From contig JAAYAV010000416.1 in assembly GCA_012719195.1 (NCBI GenBank), forward strand, positions 1-15,935: a stretch of DNA of 15,935 bases. The letters are read 5' to 3'. Positions 6,725 through 14,758 of the stretch are shown here, one piece after another. The translations under genes and the position numbers were made by a program. The stretch is from Anaerolineae bacterium (GTDB lineage: Bacteria; Chloroflexota; Anaerolineae; DRVO01). Positions within the stretch are counted from its first letter, which is position 1. Every line of letters starts with the position of its first letter. The notes below the pieces were generated by a model, which ran no database searches, was not told the origin of the DNA, and saw only the letters and a list, made by a program, of their open reading frames with translations.

Positions 6725-7570
6725 ATGGAGCCCGCCTGCGCCGGATGTCGGAAGGCCGAGAGCCCCCCGATCCTGCCCCGCGTAACGTTCGCCGGAACGT
6801 CGGTGAGCCGCATGCTACTAGGCGGCAACCCCTTCTCCGGCGTGGCTCACCGTCCGGAGGACCCGGATGCCGGACGACGCCTGCGCGAGTACTTCACGGA
6901 CGACAAGGTCCTGGAGACAATGACCATCGCCGTCCAGGTCGGCATCAACGCCTTCCACGGGCGCGGCGACTCCAACGTCTTCCGCTGGCTTGACAACTAC
7001 CGCGCCTGGGCCGACCGTGAGCCCAACCGTCCGGTGCTCCACTGGCTCGGTCAAACCGCGCCCGATCAGTACGTGGATGGCCGGGTCGAGCCCAACATAG
7101 ACACCATGGCAGGGCACGGGCCTATGGCCATCTACGTTCACGGAGCCACCGGCGACAAGTGCCATGAGGAAGGTCGCCTAGAGTACCTACGCGATCTGGT
7201 GGCGCACATCAAGGGGCTAGGACTGACGGCCGGGATAGGGTCCCATCGACCGGCGGTCATCCGCGCTGCGGAAGAGGCGGGCCTGGGCACCGACTTCTAC
7301 GTACTCTCGCTGCGCCACATCCGGCAGTCTCCCGATATCTGCCGAGATGAGCAGTGGGCGGCGGAGACGATCCGCTCCATCGCCAAGCCTTTCGTGGCCA
7401 TCAAGGCTCTGGGCGCCGGTCGGCTCCAGCCGGAAGCGTGCTTCCGCTACGCGGCGCAGGTTCTCAAGCCAACCGACGTAGTGACTGTGGGCATGCGCGA
7501 CTATGAGGTGGTGCCCAACGTTCGCCTGGCCGCCAGCGCATTCGCCGCACAGGAGGCAGCCAATGCCTGA
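6725..7570 (+). CDS. Aldo/keto-reductase-like barrel protein of unknown function
   Basis: 281 residues from ATG 6725, chosen because AGGAGG (6714-6719) lies five bases upstream; a farther in-frame ATG at 6653 has no ribosome site. The sequence alternates hydrophobic strands and helices like a TIM barrel: SRMLLGGNPFSG (28-39), AVQVGINAFHG (69-79), PMAIYVHG (133-140), TAGIGSHRP (168-176), FYVLSLR (191-197), PFVAIKALGAGRL (222-234) and DVVTVGMRDYEVVPNVRLA (251-269). The last resembles the cofactor-binding end of aldo/keto reductases, but I cannot find the Asp-Tyr-Lys-His tetrad, so it is either a diverged non-redox member or another barrel family. An N-terminal CAGC pair (Cys5, Cys8) precedes the barrel. 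Its 3' end overlaps the sugar kinase start by eight bases, so the two are translationally coupled and probably act on the same pathway. Function not assigned. Confidence 0.75.
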   Translation: MEPACAGCRKAESPPILPRVTFAGTSVSRMLLGGNPFSGVAHRPEDPDAGRRLREYFTDDKVLETMTIAVQVGINAFHGRGDSNVFRWLDNYRAWADREPNRPVLHWLGQTAPDQYVDGRVEPNIDTMAGHGPMAIYVHGATGDKCHEEGRLEYLRDLVAHIKGLGLTAGIGSHRPAVIRAAEEAGLGTDFYVLSLRHIRQSPDICRDEQWAAETIRSIAKPFVAIKALGAGRLQPEACFRYAAQVLKPTDVVTVGMRDYEVVPNVRLAASAFAAQEAANA

Positions 7571-8522
7571 CCTGCTCTGCACCGGTGAGGCCCTCATCGA
7601 CTTCCTGACCGATCGCCCCGGCGTCTCGCTCACGGAGGCACGTGCCTTCACCTGGGCGGCGGGCGGGGCCCCGGCCAATGTGGCCGTCGCGGCGGCAAGA
7701 CTGGGTGTGGACACGGCCTTCATGGGCAAGGTGGGTAAGGATCCCTTCGGCGCCCACATCCGGGAGACGCTGGCGGCCTCGAGTGTGGATGTGAGCCACC
7801 TACTGGCCACGGGCAAGGCCCGCACTTCGCTCGCCTTCGTCGCCCTGCCTACTCCGGACGATCCTCAGTTCACCTTCTTCCGGCACCCCAGTGCGGACAT
7901 GCTCTTCCGGCCCGATGATCTGGACGCCGACTTCGTGCGTTCGGCGCAGTTCCTGCACTTCGGCTCCATCGCCCTTATCGCCGACCCCTGCCGATCGACC
8001 AACCTGACCGCCGCCGAGATGGTGCGCGCGGCAGGAGGCTTCGTGAGCTTCGACCCCAACTACCGGCCGGCGCTCTGGCCTGCCGCCACGGCGCGGGAGC
8101 GCATCCTGGCCACGCTACCCCTGTGCGACGTGGTCAAGCTCAACGAGGCGGAGGTGCGGCTGCTTACCGGCAAAGACGATCTCGTGGATGGGGCGGAGGA
8201 GTTGCTGCAGCTGGGGCCCAAGGTATGCCTGGTGACGGTGGGCGCGGAGGGTTCGTTCTACGTGACGCCCCGGTCCAACGGGCACGTGCCCGCCTACTCG
8301 GTGCGCACGGTGGACGCCACCGGTTGCGGCGACGGCTTCACCGCCGCAGCACTCAAGGGGATCATGGCCCTTGGCGATCCGGCCCTCCTCGGTCCGCTCG
8401 ACCTAGAAGAGATCCTTCGCTACGCCAACGCCGTCGGTGCCCTGACGGCAACCAAGAAGGGGGGAATACCGGCGCTTCCTACCGCCGCCCAGGTCGATGT
8501 TTTCCTGGAGGAGTTCGCCTAG
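7563..8522 (+). CDS. PfkB-family carbohydrate kinase (fructokinase-like)
   Basis: A 319-residue ribokinase/PfkB-family kinase of typical length that phosphorylates a sugar hydroxyl with ATP in the cytosol. The N-terminal signature GGAPANVAVAAARLG (34-48) binds substrate; the C-terminal signature DATGCGDGF (251-259) holds the anion hole and the catalytic base Asp257. GEALIDF near the N-terminus, FDPNYRPALW (163-172) and KLNEAEVRLLTG (192-203) are shared with fructokinases and 2-keto-3-deoxygluconate kinases, so either substrate is possible. The anion-hole sequence has Cys and Gly where DTTGAGDAF is usual. ATG 7563 has AGGAGG (7551-7556) six bases upstream and overlaps the preceding gene by eight bases. 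Its TAG stop overlaps the stop of the convergent transglutaminase gene. Confidence 0.92.
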   Translation: MPDLLCTGEALIDFLTDRPGVSLTEARAFTWAAGGAPANVAVAAARLGVDTAFMGKVGKDPFGAHIRETLAASSVDVSHLLATGKARTSLAFVALPTPDDPQFTFFRHPSADMLFRPDDLDADFVRSAQFLHFGSIALIADPCRSTNLTAAEMVRAAGGFVSFDPNYRPALWPAATARERILATLPLCDVVKLNEAEVRLLTGKDDLVDGAEELLQLGPKVCLVTVGAEGSFYVTPRSNGHVPAYSVRTVDATGCGDGFTAAALKGIMALGDPALLGPLDLEEILRYANAVGALTATKKGGIPALPTAAQVDVFLEEFA

Positions 8523-10792
8523 GCGCGCCCATCCCGCCGGGACCAGTCTCGCCATCGCCTGCGCGCCTGGGCCGCCACTGCTCGGGGCAACTGCTTGGCG
8601 GCGAGCAGCCAGAGGACACCCTCGGCTCGCCGCCAGGCGCTCGTCAACCCGGCGGTCGCGGGCCGGTCGGGCCGGTAACGCCGCTCCTCATAGGCGAGCG
8701 CCACCTCGCGGAGCGCCGCTGCCGTGCCGTCGACGCCGTCCGAGACGGCAGGCTGCAACTCGCCCACCCGGCGCGCCACTAGCAGGGCGTACTCGCGCGG
8801 CGTCGCGCCCAGATTACCAACTCCCAGTCGGGCGCCGGCCAACTCCATGGACCAGTAGGCGCGCAGCACCGGGTCACTAGGCAGGCGGCGGCGCCAAACC
8901 CACCACGCAGCTAGCCCTGCCGCCAGCGTCGCTCCCGCCACCAACCAGGGCAGAGTGGACCCGTCCTGCCCGGCGGACGCGCTCGGCGCCGGGACGGGTG
9001 CAGCGGCCGCCCCATCGCTCCCCGGCGGGCGGTAGAACGGCGCTTGCGTCACGGTCGGCTCGAAGGCCACCCACCCGATGTCGGGGAAGTAGGCCTCGGG
9101 CCAGGAATGGGCGTTGCTGGCCCGCACTACGAATCGGTCCCGGTCATAGTCGTAGGTGCCGCTCGTATAGCCGGAGGCCAGCCGGGCTGGAATCCCCGCC
9201 AGACGTGCCAGTACCACCATGGCGCTGGCGTAGTGATCGCAGAATCCGCGCCGGCTCTCGAACAGGAAGAAGTCGACGACATCCCTACCCGGCGCCGGCT
9301 CCCCAACCGCCAGGTCGTACTCGTAGTTGGCCCTCAGGTAAGCTTCGAGGCCCCGCAGTCTGTCGTACGGGTTGTCACCGGACGTCGCCAGGTCGAGCGC
9401 CGTCCGCTGCACCCGTTCGGGGATGTCGGGCACGGTCAAGTAGCGATCCCGGACCTCGAGCGGGTAGTCCTGCCCGGCGGCTCGGAGTTCCGCCGCGGTA
9501 GGCTCCACCAGCAGAGACACCGCTTCGTACCCGCCCACGGGCGCCTTGAGATAGGCGAGGTCACCCTCACCGCGCCAGTGCGCGCGGACCTCGTCCCCCA
9601 GAGACAGCGGCTCGGCCAGGACGTATATCAGCTCATCACGCGGCACTAGGATCTGAAAGGACTGCGCCACCTGCTGCCCAGGGCCCGGAAGCGCCTGGAT
9701 TCCCCTCCCGGCCGGTACCCTCACCGCGTCGGTGCGTGAGTTGGCCCAGCCCTCTCCCGTGTACACGTCGTAGGTCATACCCCGCCAGTAACGCTTGGGG
9801 CCGAGGTCGGTTAGGCCGGGGTCGCCTGCCGGTCCGGGCCCGCCCAGCGGTGGTGGATCGCTGGTGTGCACGTACATCACGACCGTCTCTTCCGGCGCCA
9901 GCGTCTGCACCAAATCCCGGGCCGACGGGAGGGCCGCCCCAGCCTCGTCTTCGATCCAGGGGGAAGAGGCGGCCCCGGGCGACAGGCCCGGGAAGAGCCA
10001 CTTGACCAGACGAACGGTGGTACGCCACGGCCTCTCGGCACGAGCCCAGAAGGCATCGGCCACCGTCTCCGAGGCGATCGGAGGCAGCGCCAGCGCCAGG
10101 GCAAGGGCGACGGCCGCCACCGGAAGGGCGAGAGCTACAGCCGCGGCACTAGTCCCGGGCTCGGAGGCGCTCCCGAGGTGATCTCCGCTCGCCTGGAGTC
10201 CGCGACTGTGGCCAAGGGCCAGCAGGAGCATGGTGAGGGCCACAAAGGCCACCAGGTGCGCCCAGCCGCCGAGGGTGAAGAACGAGTTGGCCGCCAGCAC
10301 AACACCAACCGGCAGGGCGCCGGCCATCACACTGCGCCCCGATCCCTGGCTCCAACCCAGCCACAGGCACGACAGCCACAGCAGCCAAGCTGCCGCCACC
10401 GTTGGCACCAGCGGGTCGTCATTTGAGCCGCCCAGCCAGACCACCGTCGCCCACCAGTAGAGCCGCCTCCCGGCCTGCCAGATTCTCTCCAGAGCCGCCG
10501 ACGGCTCCGCCAAGGGATCGGCCGCCAACAGCAGCGCCAACAGCAGCCCGCCCAGAACCAGGGGAGCGGCGATCGATCGCCGCCGCCGTCGCCGTGCCAA
10601 GGCCAGGCCCAGAGCGGCGGCCGGCACCGTCAGCAAGACGAGCCGATGGATGCCCGGGATCCAGGCGCTCTGACCGAGGGCCAGCGGCGGCAGGGACGCC
10701 AGCGCTAGGATCGCCGCCGTCCACAGCCAATCCTGGCCGCCGGAGAGCACCTCCTCCAGAATCGAGAGGGGCGTGCTGCTACGCGCGGTCAT
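8519..10792 (-). CDS. TgpA-like membrane transglutaminase (DUF3488-transglutaminase-DUF4129 type)
   Basis: 757 residues from ATG 10792; a GTG at 10801 would add three. The N-terminal 240 residues hold several hydrophobic segments (about 25-40, 50-67, 78-92, 132-147, 158-171, 178-194, 217-237). An external domain follows, then a transglutaminase core with RRGFCDHYASA (Cys518), SNAHSWPEAYF (His562) and GWVAFEPT; the third triad position is Glu578 rather than Asp, also seen in TgpA relatives. A Pro/Ala/Ser-rich linker (about 588-612), one more membrane segment (615-633) and a cytoplasmic C-terminal domain end the protein. This is the usual TgpA layout, with catalysis outside the membrane; substrates of such proteins are largely unknown. 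It overlaps the end of the DUF58 gene by 14 bases, so the two are coupled. AGGTGG lies five bases before the ATG. Confidence 0.9.
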   Translation of the reverse strand: MTARSSTPLSILEEVLSGGQDWLWTAAILALASLPPLALGQSAWIPGIHRLVLLTVPAAALGLALARRRRRRSIAAPLVLGGLLLALLLAADPLAEPSAALERIWQAGRRLYWWATVVWLGGSNDDPLVPTVAAAWLLWLSCLWLGWSQGSGRSVMAGALPVGVVLAANSFFTLGGWAHLVAFVALTMLLLALGHSRGLQASGDHLGSASEPGTSAAAVALALPVAAVALALALALPPIASETVADAFWARAERPWRTTVRLVKWLFPGLSPGAASSPWIEDEAGAALPSARDLVQTLAPEETVVMYVHTSDPPPLGGPGPAGDPGLTDLGPKRYWRGMTYDVYTGEGWANSRTDAVRVPAGRGIQALPGPGQQVAQSFQILVPRDELIYVLAEPLSLGDEVRAHWRGEGDLAYLKAPVGGYEAVSLLVEPTAAELRAAGQDYPLEVRDRYLTVPDIPERVQRTALDLATSGDNPYDRLRGLEAYLRANYEYDLAVGEPAPGRDVVDFFLFESRRGFCDHYASAMVVLARLAGIPARLASGYTSGTYDYDRDRFVVRASNAHSWPEAYFPDIGWVAFEPTVTQAPFYRPPGSDGAAAAPVPAPSASAGQDGSTLPWLVAGATLAAGLAAWWVWRRRLPSDPVLRAYWSMELAGARLGVGNLGATPREYALLVARRVGELQPAVSDGVDGTAAALREVALAYEERRYRPDRPATAGLTSAWRRAEGVLWLLAAKQLPRAVAAQARRRWRDWSRRDGRA

Positions 10793-12149
10793 CGGGGCCA
10801 CCTGCTCCGGAACCGTCCGCGACCGGACGGAGAGCGGTGCCCTCCAGGCCCCAGCGGCCCGCCCGTCGTGCCGCCGCGCGCCGGCGCCGCTGCCGCCGGT
10901 CCAGGTCTACGAACTGGTAATCGCTGCCGAGAACCCAGTGCCGCACCGCCAGCCGCGTCAATGTTTCCGACTGAGTGTGAGCATCGGCCCGACCGCCGAA
11001 GCTGGCCGAATCCAGAAGCAGGACGGCCGGCCTCGCCCCTGCCCGGCGGAGCAGGTCAACGGCCGTGGGCAGGGTGGCGCAGTCACTGGCGGCGATGACG
11101 ACCACACCAGCGCCGCCCGCCAGGCTGGTGCGCTCTCCCTCCACCATGCGCACCAGCGGCCACTGGCCCAGCGCTCGAATCGTGGCCAGCGACTGCATCA
11201 GGCGCCAATGCTGCATCTCGCCCCGCGCCGGTGCCTCCAGTACGCGGCGCTCGCCGTAAGCCAGCAGTCCCACCGCGTTTCCCTGCGACAGCACCCTTCC
11301 CGCCACGGCTGCTGCGGCCATGACGGCAGCTTCCTCAGTGGAGTCGAGCGCGTGACCGGCCTGGCTGGCGGCCTCCATGTCCATGATGATCCACAGATCC
11401 CCGGCCGGGTCCAAGTCGAAATCCTTCACCATCAAGTCGCCGAGGCGCAGTGTCGTCGGCCAGTGCACATGGCGCAGCGGATCTCCGGGCCGGTACTGCC
11501 TCACTCCTGCAGTGGTCACGGTCTGCTCCGACGCTGCCCGCAACTGGCGCCGATCGCCGGCGGAGCGGCCCTTCTCCGGCTCCGCTCCGGGAACTCGACC
11601 CACCGGTGGGTACACCAGAAGCTCTACGGAACGGTCAGCCGAGACGGTCACCTCGAAGAGGCCGAAGGGATCGCCGGTCCGCACCCTCCAGGGACCCAGC
11701 CGGAACTGGCCTCTCTGGAGGCAGAGTCCGCCGGCCTGCCAGGACAGATCGCTCTGGCCACCGAGGGCAATTGTGCGGCTCACGCTGTAGCCGGGCAGGT
11801 CGGAATCGTCGCGCAGTTCGAGCCAGGGTACCGGAAGCAGCGACCGGTTCACGACGCGGAACGACTCGGTCAGTCGGTCACCTACCTGGATGAGAGACTG
11901 CCGGTAGATACGGCCGACTCGAAGGCCGCGCGCCAGAGACAGCACCCACAGATACGACGCCAGCAGGAGGAGGCCGAAGGAGACGAGAAGGAAGAACCAC
12001 GTTCGCGAGGGAAGGAAGAGGTTAAGGACCGCCAGAAGAGCCAGCGCCGCTACCATGATCTTGGCCGACGCGCCGGCTCGAGGCGAAGAGTCGAGGCTAA
12101 CGGTCGCTAGATGCGGACCGGCGGACGTCTGTTCAGAAGGGGCTGCCAA
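10779..12149 (-). CDS. DUF58 domain-containing protein
   Basis: 456 residues. Two adjacent membrane segments (about 32-47 and 51-72) are followed by a beta-rich region and the DUF58 signature VRQYRPGDPLRHVHW (216-230) with LMVKDFD (239-245). A von Willebrand factor A-like domain begins at LWIIMDMEAAS (252-262); its metal motif is degenerate, with DMEAS in place of DxSxS. DUF58 proteins are normally encoded with MoxR ATPases and transglutaminase-like membrane proteins and are thought to act with them in cell-envelope or complex-assembly functions. Here the transglutaminase follows with a 14-base overlap, but no MoxR gene is in the window. The start is TTG at 12149 with no strong ribosome site; ATG at residue 32 is too close to the first membrane segment to be preferred. 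The C-terminus is Arg-rich (RRQRRRRAAARR). Confidence 0.88.
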   Translation of the reverse strand: MAAPSEQTSAGPHLATVSLDSSPRAGASAKIMVAALALLAVLNLFLPSRTWFFLLVSFGLLLLASYLWVLSLARGLRVGRIYRQSLIQVGDRLTESFRVVNRSLLPVPWLELRDDSDLPGYSVSRTIALGGQSDLSWQAGGLCLQRGQFRLGPWRVRTGDPFGLFEVTVSADRSVELLVYPPVGRVPGAEPEKGRSAGDRRQLRAASEQTVTTAGVRQYRPGDPLRHVHWPTTLRLGDLMVKDFDLDPAGDLWIIMDMEAASQAGHALDSTEEAAVMAAAAVAGRVLSQGNAVGLLAYGERRVLEAPARGEMQHWRLMQSLATIRALGQWPLVRMVEGERTSLAGGAGVVVIAASDCATLPTAVDLLRRAGARPAVLLLDSASFGGRADAHTQSETLTRLAVRHWVLGSDYQFVDLDRRQRRRRAAARRAGRWGLEGTALRPVADGSGAGGPDDRA

Positions 12150-12185
12150 TAGCGCTACACCCAGTCACTTACACTAGTATGCAGC

Positions 12186-12194
12186 AGTATAGCA
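12186..12194 (-). promoter_or_regulatory. Possible extended -10 promoter for the DUF58-transglutaminase pair
   Basis: On the minus strand TGCTATACT matches an extended -10 element and lies about 37 bases before the TTG start. No convincing -35 is present. The gap here is only 74 bases, so co-transcription with the upstream gene is equally possible. Confidence 0.3.
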
Positions 12195-12223
12195 GCCCAG
12201 CAACATTGGTAACCAGAAGCGAT

Positions 12224-13279
12224 CTACAGCGACCGCGAAGCGATGGCCGTCAAGGCGTGGGCCGTGCCAGCAAGGGCGACGGCCGTCCAGCCGGTGGCTT
12301 CCATGGCATTGAAGCCCCGGTCGTAAGCCTCCGCCAGACCCGCGTTCCAGGGGCGGAGGCTGCCGGTACGGCACTGAGCCTCCACCACGCCCTCCAGGGA
12401 GTCCCTGACGCGCGGCTCCACGTCCTCCCAAAGGTCAGGCAACGCCCACGCCGTCAGCACCAGTCCCTCGGCCACCATCGCCAGGGACGGCAGTCCACGC
12501 AGAATGGCGTTCCACTTGCGCAAGAGACCATAGTAGCCGCGCAAGGGTCGCTCCCATCCTCCCCCGGGGTCGGCCAGGTGCATCTCCGCCAGGAAGGCCA
12601 GCACCATCCCCATCTGGTGTGTCTCGCCCGCCACTTCGCCGTACTCCACGAAGCGAGCCTGGGGCTCGCGCTCCCGCCAGCGGGTAACCAAGGCGGAGTT
12701 GGTGCTGTCGTACACGAAGTAGAAGCGCCCGTCCGGATCCGGCTGCATGTACAGCATCTCGGTCATAAGCAGGGCGGCCTGGCGGGCCCGCTCGTACCAG
12801 GACATGCGCAGCGCAACACGGCCGGCCCAGGCGGTGGTAAACGCCTCCACCAGGCCGTGTCCCTGACCGGGGTCCATGCTGAAGTAGCCGCCGCAGCGAT
12901 GCTGGTACGACATGGTGCGTTCCAGGGAAGCGCGCGCGAGCATGTCCATGCGCCCCCGGCGGGCAGCCGCCAAGAGGAGACAGGTAGAGCGCCACAGGCT
13001 CCGCTCCCGCTGGCGCACCGGCTCGTCCAGCAGATGGTACTCTCCGGGACCGGTCATCCAGTGCCGGGCGGTGTAGTCCAGCAGTTGCGACGCCGCGTGC
13101 AGATCGCCCGACGTCGCCGAGGCCAGGATGCCGGCGTAGCCGTCGCCGAAGGCCGTCGTCGGGGGCAGTTGCTCTATCTCGGCCAGCAGGCTGGCCTCGA
13201 GCCAGGCCGTCGCGCGCCGCACCCCCTCCGCACACGACGCAGCCCACACGGTCATGATGTCGGTTGACGACTTCGCCAT
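12224..13279 (-). CDS. Unrecognised probably helical protein
   Basis: 351 residues with no signal peptide or membrane segment I can see. The sequence is rich in Trp, Arg, Gly and Ala with amphipathic helices and repeated aromatic-glycine turns such as HRCGGYFSMDPGQGHG (127-142), PDPDGRFYFVYDSTNSA and EAYDRGFNAMEATGW near the C-terminus. The pattern is like alpha/alpha-barrel proteins (six-hairpin glycosidases, AGE-type epimerases, terpene-cyclase-like folds), but I do not recognise a family motif or catalytic residues, so no function is given. ATG 13279 follows a GGGAG three bases upstream within a purine-rich stretch. It lies 28 bases after the phosphomannomutase stop, so the two genes are very likely co-transcribed; a sugar-related role is a guess from that neighbour. 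Confidence 0.75.
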   Translation of the reverse strand: MAKSSTDIMTVWAASCAEGVRRATAWLEASLLAEIEQLPPTTAFGDGYAGILASATSGDLHAASQLLDYTARHWMTGPGEYHLLDEPVRQRERSLWRSTCLLLAAARRGRMDMLARASLERTMSYQHRCGGYFSMDPGQGHGLVEAFTTAWAGRVALRMSWYERARQAALLMTEMLYMQPDPDGRFYFVYDSTNSALVTRWREREPQARFVEYGEVAGETHQMGMVLAFLAEMHLADPGGGWERPLRGYYGLLRKWNAILRGLPSLAMVAEGLVLTAWALPDLWEDVEPRVRDSLEGVVEAQCRTGSLRPWNAGLAEAYDRGFNAMEATGWTAVALAGTAHALTAIASRSL

Positions 13280-13307
13280 CCGCTCCCTTCTCCTCCACGT
13301 ACCAGTC

Positions 13308-14669
13308 TCATTCGAGGTTCACATTGGCTGCCGCAAGCGCCGTCCTCAGCAGCGCTCGCAGCCGGGCGAGTTCATCGCTGGTGTCAGCCTCGGCGCGAAC
13401 GGTGAGCAGCGGCTCGGTGATGGACGGCCGTACCAACGCCCAGGCTCGGTCCCACGTGAGGGCCATTCCCAAGGGGCCCCGCTCAATAAGGGCGCCCAGG
13501 TAGGCCTTCTCCAGGGCATCGTACACCGTCTCCGGGTTGCCCTCATAGGGGACCCGAATCTCGTCCAGGCCGGGCGATCGGGGCAGAGCGTCCACCAGCA
13601 TCCCTAAGGGCTGTGTCGCTGCTACCAGCGCCGCCACCCGCAGGGCGGCATAGAGGCCGTCGTCGTTGCCCAACTCGCGGAAGAAGTAGTGCCCGCTGAT
13701 CTCCCCGCCGAACGACGCCCCGCGATTCTGCATCTCGGCACGGACCAGGGCATGCCCGGGATAGGACCACACCACCTCGGCGCCGCGATCGGTAAGCAAG
13801 CGCGCCAGAGAGCGCGAAGTGCGCACGTCAAGCACTACCGGAGCGCTCGGAGACAGCTGCCAGGCCTCGGAGGCCAGCAGGAACGCGGCCGCATCGCCAG
13901 GAACGCGCCGGCCACGCTCGTCTACGAACACCGCTCGATCTCCGTCGCCGTCGAAGCCCACACCCAGGTCGGATCCGTGGCAGCGGACGGCCTCCGCCAA
14001 CCCAACAAGGGCCCCAGGGGCGGTGGGATCCGGTCCCCGGCCAGGGAAGGCCCCGTCAGGCGTACCGTTGATCTCCAGAACGTAATGCCCGGCCTCGCGC
14101 AACACTGCGGCCGCCAGCCCACAGTAGCAGCCGTTGCCCGGATCGACCACCAAGCGGAGCGGCCGCGCTGCCGGAGCCAGCGCAGCCAGAGTTCGTCCAT
14201 AGGCCTCCGCCCAGGTGGTCGTGTCCGCCGTCGACAGAGTCGGGATGGTTCGGCCGCAATCGGGCCGCACTTGCAGCTCGGTCGCATCTCGCAGGCGGAG
14301 GATCTCCTCCGTCGTCGGGGGCCGCACGCCGTTCAGGAGCTTGAGCCCATTGTGCTCCGGCGGATTGTGGGAAGCGGTAACGATCAGGGTATGTGCGAAG
14401 CCGTGGCGCTGGGACACGAAGTAGGCCAATGGCGTGGCCATCGGCCAGGCCGGCGTCAGCGCCAGTCCCTCCATGCCTAAGGCGAGGGCCGCGATCAGTG
14501 ACGCGGTGCTATGCCGGACATCACCAGCGAGCAGCACCGTGTCGCCCGCCGGCCACTGCGCCGCAAGCGCCCGGCCGACGGCAGTGAACAAGGTCTCGTC
14601 CACAGCGCCGGGGTAAGGCCCACGGATATCGCAGGCGAGAAACGGGGACGACAGTCCGGCTTCACGCAT
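13308..14669 (-). CDS. Phosphomannomutase/phosphoglucomutase
   Basis: 453 residues from ATG 14669 (a GTG at 14681 would add four). An alpha-D-phosphohexomutase that moves phosphate between C1 and C6 of mannose or glucose, feeding nucleotide-sugar synthesis for envelope glycans. All four domains are visible: CDIRGPYPG near the N-terminus; the phosphoserine loop TASHNPPEHNG with catalytic Ser100; the metal loop DGDGDR (Asp240, Asp242, Asp244); the sugar-specificity loop GGEISGHYFF (322-331); and the C-terminal phosphate-binding loop. That loop reads RPSITEP (414-420), with Ile where Asn or Gly is usual. GEISGH is common in dual-specificity PMM/PGM enzymes, so ManB-like activity is likely, but a phosphoglucosamine mutase is not formally excluded. 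The start codon has only a weak ribosome site. It lies downstream of the hairpin at 14709-14737. Confidence 0.92.
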   Translation of the reverse strand: MREAGLSSPFLACDIRGPYPGAVDETLFTAVGRALAAQWPAGDTVLLAGDVRHSTASLIAALALGMEGLALTPAWPMATPLAYFVSQRHGFAHTLIVTASHNPPEHNGLKLLNGVRPPTTEEILRLRDATELQVRPDCGRTIPTLSTADTTTWAEAYGRTLAALAPAARPLRLVVDPGNGCYCGLAAAVLREAGHYVLEINGTPDGAFPGRGPDPTAPGALVGLAEAVRCHGSDLGVGFDGDGDRAVFVDERGRRVPGDAAAFLLASEAWQLSPSAPVVLDVRTSRSLARLLTDRGAEVVWSYPGHALVRAEMQNRGASFGGEISGHYFFRELGNDDGLYAALRVAALVAATQPLGMLVDALPRSPGLDEIRVPYEGNPETVYDALEKAYLGALIERGPLGMALTWDRAWALVRPSITEPLLTVRAEADTSDELARLRALLRTALAAANVNLE

Positions 14670-14708
14670 GGGTGCGCTCACGCCGTACCATCATGACGCT
14701 AGATGAAG

Positions 14709-14737
14709 CGAGCCGGGGATGGAGCATCCCCGGCTCG
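14709..14737 (-). terminator. Hairpin terminator after the repeat protein gene
   Basis: A perfect 13-bp stem (CGAGCCGGGGATG with CATCCCCGGCTCG) with a 3-base loop starts 21 bases after the stop of the repeat protein gene. No T-run follows on the minus strand, so strength is uncertain. I see no clear promoter for the mutase between it and 14669. Confidence 0.65.
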
Positions 14738-14758
14738 ATGCTGACAAGCGCAACAGTC

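Noticed and set aside
10773..12110. A 445-codon rightward open frame over the DUF58 gene
   Set aside because: Composition is Arg/Gln/His/Pro-rich noise and it is the mirror of a clear DUF58 reading frame.
12179..13267. A 362-codon rightward open frame opposite the unrecognised helical protein
   Set aside because: I compared both strands because the leftward protein is unassigned; the leftward frame has protein-like helices, a ribosome site and operon spacing, whereas this one reads as GC-rich noise.
14741..14746. TTGTCA on the minus strand as a -35 for the mutase gene
   Set aside because: No acceptable -10 hexamer lies 16-18 bases downstream; the position falls in the hairpin arm.
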